DNA of 64,000 bases, from NCBI GenBank assembly GCA_022578605.1, contig MU394094.1, positions 248,001 through 312,000 of the forward strand, in the 5' to 3' direction. How positions within the stretch are numbered: position 1 is the first letter of the stretch; every line of letters begins with the position of its first letter. The notes beneath the pieces were generated by a model. That model did not search any database. It had not been told where the DNA came from and worked only from the letters and a program-made list of their open reading frames with translations. The position numbers and the translations under genes were made by a program. This document shows positions 49,917 through 59,138 of this stretch, in pieces. This stretch comes from Camillea tinctor. Taxonomy: Eukaryota; Ascomycota; Sordariomycetes; Xylariales; Xylariaceae.

Positions 49917-51332
49917 ATGAACATCTCGTCGTGGCTTGAAGACATCGAAGTCAGTGATGCAATTGAGACGAATCCAGGACAATTGCTGGAGACGCGGAAG
50001 CGTAAACGCAAACCACAACAACAACAACAAACCTATACGCCGGCCGTATCTGCCACCGACATGAATATCTCGTCTGAAGCTAGGTCACCTAGTAAAAGAC
50101 GACGGCGTGATGATCCCATGGATGATATTCCAGATATAGATCGCACGCCGAGGGGAAGGGGTAGCAAAGCTTGGTCAACATCCAACAGGACAGGTAGCGA
50201 CCGTTCATCAACCACTTCTACGTCTAGAATGTCACCTACCAAGCACTTATCAAGGCTGGAGGTTACGGGGAATCCCGTGGTCGTGGCACAAATCACGAAC
50301 ACGACGAATAAGCGTATGCCACTCGAGCTCAGAATTATACTAGACGAGTTAGACGGCTTCCAAAATCGAATTGGCATCGTCCCTAAGTATCTTGCCGAAG
50401 ACATAAGAGCACGTGCCGAGAATGACCACAAGTTCTCCAGATTTTCGCCATCGACTTTTGAAGACAACACTACCAACAGTATGGATACAGAATCGGACCC
50501 GAAACTTTCTCTATACGACATTTTAAAGATTTTTGGATCGGCCATAGAGTGTTTTGAGGAGGACCATGCCGAGGCAACATGGAACACCCTCGTTCATTGG
50601 CCCGTCTTTGAACTCGCTCTGGGGCCTATAGTAGATGTTGTAGAAACAGATGGCCAGAGCTACAGCCGGGAAGATCGAGTTCGCGTTCGCGGTATGCCTT
50701 GCACGGCGGCCAGACTGATAAATCGTGCACACGGCTCCAAGATGGTAGATTATTGCATCTTCGTCGAGCCGAAGGCACAGGAAGCTGAAAGAATCGCTGG
50801 GATACGAGCGGAAGATTATAACATCAACCATACTGACTATAACCCCTTACGTGAACGGCCCATCGTCCTCAGTGCTGAGTCTAAGAAACCCAGCGAGGGT
50901 GGTAGGAATATGCAATTGCAGCTTGGCGTTTGGCATGCTGCACAATGGGCTGCACTCGAGGAACTACTTGGTACGAGGGCGGAAACAGAACGGCCACCGG
51001 CCATTCCTTTCCTTCCAGCCCTCATCATCCAAGATCACGACTGGAGTTTCGCCGCTAGTACAAGGTCTGGCAACAAAACAGTACGTATGTTCTCTAAGCA
51101 CAAGCACTGTATGTACCAGAATGCACCATGCCTGCTTACTTAGTATAAATTTTTTTTTTTTTTCATTTAGATACTATGGTCCCAGCAACCGATTGGAACC
51201 ACTGCGAGCCTGCTTGGTATATTCCAGCTTGTTCGTTCCTTGCGTCACATAGGCGCATGGATACGCGAGTCATACTGGCCTTGGTATAGATGCGCAGTTT
51301 TACAATTATCTGGGGAAGACGTGTCAACATGA
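49917..51332 (+). CDS. fungal PD-(D/E)XK nuclease-like domain protein, two exons
   Basis: The protein resembles the fungal PDDEXK nuclease-like family. Exons are 49917-51080 and 51171-51332, joined in phase 0 (GNKT/ILWSQQPIG), giving 441 aa. The N-terminal 120 residues are disordered, with nuclear-localisation-like clusters TRKRKRK and SKRRRRDD. The domain covers about 190-440. A helical start (LYDILKIFGSAIECFEED) precedes HWPVFELAL. The putative active-site order is D278 (SKMVDYCIF), then E321 and K323 in VLSAESKKP. QLQLGVWHAAQWAALEEL follows, matching the family's QLxxWxxAQ helix. The catalytic D-ExK pattern is present. The function is unknown; the family is often lineage-specific in fungi. 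It is convergent with the kinase-like gene 472 bases away. Confidence 0.82.
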
Positions 51333-51804
51333 CCTTGCTTTAGCCGTAGATACCTTACATGATGCAAACCACACTGTCAGCCTAGCAAGTGCTAGAATTT
51401 ACGGAAAGGCTTTTGGTACATGTCTTTCCAGTTCGATGTGTTGAAAGCAGATAATACCTGTGTGGCTTCCCCCTTTCGACCTAAACCGCAAACACCCCCG
51501 TGTCATAGTCTCATAACGAATCTAAGGGGCAAGAACTCAAGGAATCTTTATATCGTACATAAGAATGAATTGGGTAAGGAAAGAAGGTTATTCACGCTTC
51601 CAAGTAAATAGAAAGAGAACTACGTACGCAACCTAGGCTTCAGGGCATATATGCTGAGTAGTCACCGCATAATGCCAGCATAAGGCATTTTTCCTTAATA
51701 ATAAATTTACAATACTAATTTTATAGCCCAGGTATATAGCAGGTGAATACGGGCAACTTCCCTTAAATATACTTCAATTCGTGTGATCCGGTAATAGCCT
51801 GCCC
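51333..51804. other. intergenic region between convergent PDDEXK-like and Fta2-like genes
   Basis: AT-rich 3' flanks of both genes. The short open frame at 51420-51611 has no recognisable features. Confidence 0.45.
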
Positions 51805-52750
51805 CTATCCTACTCTTCCTCGGGAGCGCAGCTGATGCCTTGATGTAGATAAGACACGCAGTCTAGTTGGAATCTGCTCCTCTTGTATCATGTCATCAAA
51901 ATTCGACGTGTCCCTCAACCTTTTGTCTTCGGCGAGGCGCTTGTCTTCTTCCTCCAAAAATTGCAGAAGAGCATGCGGCTCGGTCCAGGAAGAACCAAAG
52001 TCGACCAGCCGATAGCTGATGAAGTTATCGGCCCTGATATCCATGTTGTAGATCTTTAGAGATTCGTTGAGTAAGCACACGCTCCGCCATGCCCTACGGA
52101 TATTCCTTGCATCCACTCTCCTCGTATCTTTCTCGAGTTGCTTCACGATGGCGCGTACCCGCGTATCTCCTCCCAGCGCTTTGCGTAGGTCACGATCCAT
52201 TAATTGATATTCGAAGTCAAGACCTCTCCGCCTCAATGAGCGTTCATCCTCCCCCGTCAGATACAAATACCCATGACATTTGACCGCTGTATGTTCTCTG
52301 ACTTTCCTAGAATCGATTCCCTCCTGTATCCTTCCATACGCACGACATTCTGCGTAGAAAGGATCTGTATAAAAGATGGCTTGGCTCAGGGGTATTTCCT
52401 TCTCCAACCTCGTCTGCCGATAATAGCGATTGGACCTGGGATGAGAAAATTTGAACTTTCGAAGCCCAAAGGAAAAGTTACTCAAAATTTATTTCCCTTC
52501 TTTTGGTTTTCAACATTACTATTATCGTGTAGGCTGGAGGATTACTTACAACTTTCAATGCGTATTCTTTCGAGTCGATCTCTACCTGAAAGACGAAGCC
52601 CTCGTTATCATCACGATCTCGATCGAGCCTTCTCCCCCATATGATCGGGGAATCAGCATGCTTGAACGCATGCAATTTCGGCCCCGGACATGGAGGGAGT
52701 AAGACATTGGCATGCCGGGTAGTCGCTCGGCGAACCCTAACTTTTGGCAT
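51805..52750 (-). CDS. Fta2-like / kinase-fold protein with intact catalytic motifs, two exons
   Basis: Exons on the minus strand are 52750-52550 and 52455-51805, with a 94-nt intron (GTAAGT donor, CGAAAG acceptor), giving 283 aa. The join reads YALKVFKFSHPR. The overall pattern (FVFQVEIDSKEYALKVFKF, DPFYAECRAYGRIQE, VKCHGYLYL) is that of the fungal family annotated as kinetochore Sim4-complex subunit Fta2-like, which has a protein-kinase fold. Kinase landmarks are visible: a VAIK-type lysine (K66 in YALKVF), the catalytic-loop equivalent IYNMDIRADNF (D206, N211) and a DFG motif in RLVDFGSSWTEPH (D219). No clear glycine-rich loop is seen, though GFVFQV sits in its place. The C-terminal 50 residues are charged and helical. 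The ATG at 52750 is the first in frame, but a longer N-terminus is possible. A true kinetochore role is doubtful because this family is expanded in filamentous fungi. Confidence 0.75.
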
Positions 52751-53101
52751 CCTCCACTCATATACAACGAGAAAGCAACAGCTACTACAATAGCAAAGCT
52801 GTCCGGATACTGAAAGCGTAGTAATGACTCACTCTGAGCTGTCTACAGCGGAAGTACACTTTCTTATCTACACAATGCGTACTGACTCTTATGCAGTTGG
52901 TCTTTGGAAGAATGGTCGCCTGACCCCAATTGTATGCCAGAGTCGTTCCATGGCTCACGATATAGTGATCGGGGGGGGGGGGGGGGGGGGGGGGGAAGCC
53001 GGGGGGGAGCCCCCCACCAGCGGCGGGGTTATGGAGGGGGATGGGGGGGGGCTTAAAATTCATTGTTGCGGAATTTGGGGGAAAAATTTANNNNNNNNNN
53101 G

Positions 53102-53166
<65 letters not shown>

Positions 53167-53394
53167 CCCACAAAGCGGGGCTAGAGCCAACCACCTGCTC
53201 CGGATTTCTGTAGAGGGATGGAGGGGATCTTAAAGATCATGTATGCCGAGATTGGAGACAGAGATAACAGCTCCGGTAGAGCTTGAGGAATGCATACTTA
53301 CGACACTATGGCCTGCGCTGAGGTTCAAAGCAAGCTAACAGGGGAGCGCATTCTTTTTTCTTTTTGATATAAGTAGGAGTAGTGAGAATCATGA
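52751..53394. other. intergenic/unknown region with 10-N assembly gap and G/C homopolymers
   Basis: The sequence contains a G run (52970-52995), Ns at 53091-53100 and a run of about 62 C (53102-53164). The about 90 bases left of the Ns (from 52998) align without net indels to the 90 bases starting near 53173, at roughly 70 percent identity with many differences to G. Examples are the shared cores CCACC-GC--CGG, GAGGGGATGG-like and CTTAAA. This points to a low-quality duplicate at a contig end. The ORF starting at 52824 runs into poly-Gly/poly-Pro translations of the homopolymers and is unreliable beyond about residue 48. Confidence 0.75.
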
Positions 53395-54702
53395 CCACAC
53401 ATCTTGAGATTCACAAAAGATGAGAAACCTTTGACTGCTACTGTTTCCAAGTTCGAATATAGCTTTGTCCTCGTTCATAAGCCCATAATGAATTACATGG
53501 CAGGAAGACGAAGAAATGCACAGTCTGTCATCGAGTTCCTCACAGCAAAGAACCCCAGAATAATCCCAGAGAAGGGCGGTAACCGCAAGAATACATCACG
53601 GCACGATTGGCATTACCCAACCGAATTACGGGAATGGGAGGAGTTCGACTATGAAACGCTAGAGGTCATTTTTGGTGGTGAACTGCTAAAAGAAGCACAT
53701 GAAAAACGAGATTTCCTTCCTCATTACCCGCATTTGGACCGTGAGATTGACATAACAGTGGGTAGTCATGAGCCTAGCACAATCACTCTCTACGACAAAT
53801 GGAACCACACAATTGTGCTTGCATCTCTTAGGGTAATTCAAGATAAATTCCACCCATGTCTTTGGAGAAAGAAGTTGGGAGCGAAAAATTCTAAAGATGA
53901 CCAGGGGCCAGCAGAAGGGAATGCTGAAGGGTCAGGCAAAGAGTTCCAAGACAAAGACACAAGCAAGAGAAGAAGTAGAACGAAACATCTTCAGAAGAAT
54001 AAACCCCTGGGCCAGAAAAGAAAACGACCCCGGCAGCCCGATGGAGGCTCTGTATCTGTATACGAAACAGGGGCAGAGACGGCGACAGAAAGATTTCCCA
54101 AGGAGTATAAGCCGGCCTATAAGTGGAACAGCCAGAGGTTGCGGGACGGCCTATTGACAGACAAGATCACTGGTGAGTGGCTCAGGGGCATGGCCCAGAA
54201 GAACGAGAATGCACCCCTCCGGCAAGCCTACACCTACTGCGTGGATTATCAATGCCGATACGGCTGTATCCTGACTACGGAAGAGGCATTCATATTCCGG
54301 ATCAAGCCACGGGGGAGAGAAGATACGGGTATAGGTATGAGTATAGGCCTTTTTTCTTCCGATTCTCTAGATTGAAGACCTTGGAAATGATTTAGCTGAC
54401 GGAACTACCTATCTATTTACCCACCTGTAGCGCCTGATCAAGAGATATCTACTGGTGGCGAACCCAGCAGACTCCTAAACAAGGTCAAGAAAGATGGACT
54501 GATGCAGTATGCATCCATCCCGTGGGCCAACGGCTGCGACGAAGACCACGAGCACTACAGGAAATGGACGGTGAACCTTGCCCTCTGGTTTGTGCACCAG
54601 CGAAGAAGCGATACAGAAAAATCAGAGAAGAATGAGAAAAGGGGTAGGGCCTCGTGGAGAGCAACGTTAAACTACAGATACATCGGTCTTTGTATGCCGT
54701 AA
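53395..54702 (+). CDS. hypothetical protein, 5' end uncertain, two visible exons
   Basis: I do not recognise a named family. Exon A is open from 53395 (after TGA at 53392) to 54334, and exon B is 54431-54702. The 96-nt intron (GTATGAG to CCTGTAG) joins REDTGI to APDQEIST in frame. The first in-frame ATG is 53488, giving 372 aa, but coding-like sequence (RFTKDEKPLTATVSKFEY) precedes it. An upstream exon is therefore likely, perhaps across the damaged gap region. Visible features are a basic nuclear-localisation-like stretch (SKRRSRTKHLQKNK, QKRKRPRQ) at about 160-190 and the segment AYTYCVDYQCRYGCILTTEE followed by AFIFRIKPR. That segment resembles the C-terminal strand/helix region of fungal restriction-endonuclease-like proteins (weak inference). 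It is divergent from the kinase-like gene. Confidence 0.6.
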
Positions 54703-55351
54703 CATTTTGAATTCACTACTACCACTTAGGTATTCCTAGGTACATAGAATGCGAACCAAACAGTTTTAGCATATGAAGCATCCACGCCTGAGAGCATGAT
54801 ATTCTAGAACAATTCTAGCCCCTCTTATCAGGTTTTCACGATCTACTTGTCTCGGCATTCCACCACTTCGTCTCCACCATCACGGTCTGAGCCGGCCGCC
54901 CTCCTTTGATAAGCAGCCTTGGCAAATCTCCCTCTTCCTCTTCGGTCCTGCACCTCCGTCCCGGCCCCTCCTTATTGGCGCGTACTTCCTGGACGGTCCA
55001 GCCTTGGGGTCGCATGGACGTCCCGTAACACGGTGCCGCTAATCCCTACCTGGCAGGCAAGTTCAGCGTCCAAGACATCTTACCCCAAAGCAGAAGGCGA
55101 TAGCGAGATCGTGTCGTCGAGCCAGAAAAAAAGCACGAGATAGGTTTATGTAGCTAACTTCACTTGTTTACACGCCTTAGGCAATTATTTTGTATAAATC
55201 GGTGTCCAGTTTTGCCTTCCCTCGGTGTACGATGGTGTCTTCGTCCTTCTCTCTCTTGTTCTCTGTCTCTGTCTTTAAAGGCCAAACCTCTAGGTTAACA
55301 AACTTATAATACTTACTGATCATAGTATAATTGCCTTCCCAAAAAGACAGT
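54703..55351. other. intergenic region upstream of the aminopeptidase
   Basis: No gene is supported. The frame at 54919-55143 lacks recognisable features. The last 150 bases carry TATAAT-like AT-rich sequence and the presumed promoter of the secreted peptidase. Confidence 0.4.
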
Positions 55352-56862
55352 ATGGTTAGAGGAATATTTTCCGTCCTGCTTTTGCAGGCCTGTCTGGCTC
55401 TCGCTGCGGTGCCCGCCGTGCCCGTGGTGGATAGACGGGCTGACGGATTGCGTCTAGTCAAGACCTCCGACGAGGACCCAGGAACCTGGATGACGGAGGA
55501 GGAAAAGTTCGAGAACCTAGTCTCGAAACGCATTGGTTTCATGGACATCACCGACACCATGGTAAATATACCTAAGTAGATAACGTATGGAGAGTTAGGA
55601 CGGAGATAACCTGACAAGCCCCGGCATAGGAACTCGAGGCGATAGGTGCTCAGAGAATGACAACCAACGTGAAGAGGGCGAGCGCCCTAGCCTTTCCCAC
55701 CACCCCGAGTCACCAGACTGAGGCTAAAGCTCTGATCGCCAACCTCAAGCAGAGCAACCTGCAGACCTGGACTAATTCCCTGGCCGACTTCTACAACCGC
55801 TACTACCGGGGCTCGTACGCCGCCTCGAGTGCCACCTGGATGCACGACACGGTCGTCAGCGTCGCCTCCGCTAACCCGGCCATCACCGTCAAGCAGTTCA
55901 CGCACTCGTACAACCAGCCCAGCGTCATCGCCGCCATCCCCGGCACGTCGGGCTCCGTCGTCGTCGTCTCGGCGCACTACGACTCGGTGGGGAGCTCGAC
56001 TTCCGGACGCGCGCCGGGAGCCGACGATAATGCATCTGTAGATATCTCTTCTTTCCCCTTGTCAAAACCAGATTCCCCCTCCCTATCTCTCTCTCTCCTC
56101 TGAACTAACTCGGTATAATTAATGTAGGGCGTGGTCACTATCCTCGAGGCTCTCCGTGTCCTAGCCGCTGCCAAGTACAAGCCTGGGAACACCCTTGAGT
56201 TCCACTTCTATTCCGGTATGGTGCTCCGATCAGTAGTGTTATTAGTAGTCTTCTTTTTTTTCTCTGGAAACTAACTTTATCCCCCCCCCCTTTAAAGGTG
56301 AGGAAGGGGGTCTTCTCGGTTCCCGAGACGTTTTCAACTCGTATGCTTCGAACGACGTCGACGTCCTAGCCGTCATGAATCAGGACATGACCGGGTTCTC
56401 GCCCAACAACGTAATTGCGGTCTACACCGACTATGTCGACTCGAGCCTGACCAGCTTCATCCAAAAGCTGGTCCCGGTCTACACGTCGCTGCCGCTTTCG
56501 ACGGACAAGTGCGGCTATGGATGCTCAGATCAGTAAGTTGTTTATTAGTATACCTTTTCTTTGTTGTTATTTACGATGGGCTGTACTAACACGATGGAAA
56601 TCGCCTATTATAGCGCTTCTGCCCGCTCTGCCGGCTACGCGGCCGCTTATGTCTGCGATGAGAACATGGCCGATTCGTCGCCGTACATTCACTCCGCCTC
56701 CGACACCGTCTCTACTGTGAGCTTCCCTCACGTGCTGGAGCACGCCAAGGTAAGTTTCCCCCTAGGTCTCTTGAGACCAAATATCAGTTTATAACTACAC
56801 CTCACTGACCACACGGTTATCAGTTGACTGTCGGGTTCCTCGTCGAAGCTTCTTATTTCTAG
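55352..56862 (+). CDS. secreted leucine aminopeptidase, peptidase family M28, six exons
   Basis: This is a secreted dizinc aminopeptidase that removes N-terminal residues from peptides. Exons are 55352-55561, 55630-56037, 56128-56215, 56298-56532, 56614-56749 and 56824-56862, all in frame, giving 371 aa. A signal peptide is visible (MVRGIFSVLLLQACLALAAV), followed by a propeptide region up to about residue 80. The five expected zinc ligands and the catalytic Glu are all present: His in VVSAHYDSVG, Asp in RAPGADDNASG, the EE pair in YSGEEGGLLGSRD, Asp in VMNQDMTGF and His in PYIHSASDTVSTV. A cysteine pair in KCGYGCSDHASA matches the family disulphide. Length fits fungal Lap1-type enzymes. Six exons in 1.5 kb is denser than in its neighbours. 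Confidence 0.95.
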
Positions 56863-57443
56863 ACGAAGGTGACTACCTACTTAGTGAAAGCGAAGACAAG
56901 CCGGGGTAGAATGAATTGTAAATAACAGAATTAATGATTAATTCAAAATTAGAAATTAAGAAGAAATTATACAGTATACGGTGGTAAAGAAACAAGAATT
57001 TCTGTGATTTAGAAAGTAGGCGACACCAAAGCAGACAATAACAATAATTAAACGACTCATCTAAATATGAATCGATGGCATTTGTTAAGCAAGGACAGAT
57101 GTTATGACCAACAACGTTCTGACTCCTATATCGTGTTTTACAAGGGTTAAAGGCCCCCTTAACTATTTAACACACTATGTTATATTTCTGTCTGAGAGTC
57201 TGTAGTTTGGACTGCGGTAGATTTCAACAATAATATAGTCGGAGCTTCAGCAACCTTAGCTCATTCCAGGTCTCGAACTTTGCAAAGAAAGGTATTTGTA
57301 GTAATATTGCCTGAAGTTCATTTATTGACTTGCCGGAAACGAGAAAAAAAAAAGGAGAAAAAAACGTAGATATGGAAGTTGAGGATATTACCCCTTAACG
57401 TTATGGTCCACACTAGAGTGTTCCTATCTGATGAAAATATATG
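56863..57443. other. intergenic region between the aminopeptidase and the tRNA gene
   Basis: AT-rich sequence without a supported gene. AAAA at 57434-57437 is TTTT on the minus strand, 7 bases past the tRNA 3' end, and probably acts as its RNA polymerase III terminator. Confidence 0.45.
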
Positions 57444-57542
57444 CGACACGAGCAGGATTTGAACCTACGAGGCCGAAGCCATAAGATAGCTGAAATCGCA
57501 CTGGATTCAAGTCTTACCCATTAACCACTCTGGCATCGTGCC
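57444..57542 (-). tRNA. tRNA-Ser (anticodon UGA) with an 18-nt intron
   Basis: Read on the minus strand, the acceptor arm GGCACGA pairs with TCGTGTC (one G-U pair), followed by discriminator G. Box A is TGCCAGAGTGGTTAATGGG. The anticodon stem TAAGA/TCTTA encloses loop CTTGAA..A, with anticodon TGA. An 18-nt intron (57488-57505, TCCAGTGCGATTTCAGCT) sits after position 37, the canonical site. A long variable arm (TGGCTTCGGCC) identifies a class II tRNA, and the T arm GTAGGTTCAAATCCTGC contains box B. CCA is not encoded, as usual in eukaryotes. It reads UCA serine codons. Confidence 0.93.
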
Positions 57543-57618
57543 GATATTTGATTTGCTTGTATTGTTAGAGCTATAAAAAGACGGCTCCTCCTTCTAGCCT
57601 CAAAACCTCCATCCAATG

Positions 57619-57659
<41 letters not shown>

Positions 57660-59138
57660 CCAAAACTGCACACATCCTGTCATTTCTACTCCATTCCTTG
57701 CGCGCGTAGGCGTTTTCCCTTTTTCTTTTCCAATTTTCTTTATCCTCTTGTTTTACATAGCATAAGAGAGCGGTAATGCGATATTAGCAGCGATGATAGA
57801 AAGGATGTATGTATGTTGTTGTGAAGCTTGTCTGACTGCCGGATCCGAGATTTTTATGTGCCGGCATTTGAAAGCACGATGCTGAAGATGAATGAATATG
57901 CATATCCACATCCTTGATCGAAGCGAAGAGTCTGTCGGCCTTGTCCATTATATAGGTGCTTGTCACGGAGTGGTAGATCACAGGGTACATGGCAGTGTAT
58001 GATCGAACCCTTTCTTCGCTTTGATAAGATGTATGTATATATTTACCCAAGTTCGGAATGGAAGTTTACAGGGGTCTTTCAGCCTCCTGCAGGGTTTTAT
58101 ATTAGTGTAGCTGTACCTAATCTGCTCGATGCTAATGTAGGAGCGATTCGTATTCCCGCAGCCCCAGTGCAGGGGCATTGGTGGGACATTATAAGTGAGG
58201 TAAGTTACGTACCATTAGGTACCAGGCTTAGCTGATACGAACGGGCGCAAGTGTACTACATAGTATGTAGAGATGAACTTTGGGTGAGGCAGAAACGCGG
58301 GGCAGTTACATGTACGTACTTTAAAACTCCCCCAATCCATAGTATGGGGTTGTACATTATGTACCTAGAGGTTAGATAGGTTACTATGTACCTTGGGTAA
58401 CCAGATGGCACCTTACAAGAGGGAAGTTACCTACTCCTCCCCAAGGTTGGCAGGAAAGATCAAATCAACAAACAAGACTTATTAATCCTTACCTACCTAG
58501 GTACCTACCTAGGTAGGTATCCTTTCTTTCTTTCTTTCTTTTACCTTTTTCAATTTTGATTCTGGTCAGCTAAAATACCTAGCACTGCCCCCTCCAATCT
58601 CATCATCGTCATTTAAACAACACCACCCACTATCACATCACTCCAACTTACAATTACCACCACCACTACCACCATACCATAATCATCATCACAACGACGA
58701 ATACTACCACCTAGAACCACACTATCTATTTATTGTATGGTATGATTATAATGTTCCCGCCTGAGAATGATAACCTCATTTCCGTAGATTACCTATCTGG
58801 TTGATAGCATCTCATATTTTTATCTTATTGCGCCCACCGCAGCAATACATGGGGATATTTAAAGAAACCCCCATGAGGAACGAATAAGAAAAAAAACAAA
58901 AACAAGAAGGACAGAAAAAGAAAAGAATTGAATCGCAATTAAATTCATTAACCAAAAAAAAAAAGAAAGAAAAAAAGTTGTCGATCGTAGATCCGATCCC
59001 CTTCTTTCCCCCTCCGTCCCTCTTCTTCCCCTCCCTTACCCTCCTCACGTCCCCCTTCTATACATTAATTAGGGCCAAGATGTAACAGGACTAGCTGGGA
59101 TTTACGGCTCATCTTTTTGATACAGAACCCACGACAAT
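57543..59138. other. intergenic region between the tRNA gene and the HbrB gene
   Basis: It contains a 39-base T run (listed separately) and a nested palindromic block of CTACCTAGGTA words at about 58491-58520. An array of CTTT repeats (about 58522-58541), CCACCACCA-type repeats at about 58660 and a pyrimidine-rich leader (about 58998-59060) follow. No gene is supported. Confidence 0.45.
57621..57659. repeat. 39-base T homopolymer
   Basis: This is the longest uninterrupted A/T homopolymer in the window, 79 bases from the tRNA 5' end. Read on the minus strand it is a poly-A tract. Its length is at the limit of reliable sequencing. Confidence 0.85.

Noticed and set aside
52824..53213. Open frame running through poly-Gly, the N gap and poly-Pro
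   Set aside because: Most of the translation comes from G and C homopolymers and unknown bases. Only the first 48 residues could be real, perhaps an upstream exon of the next gene.
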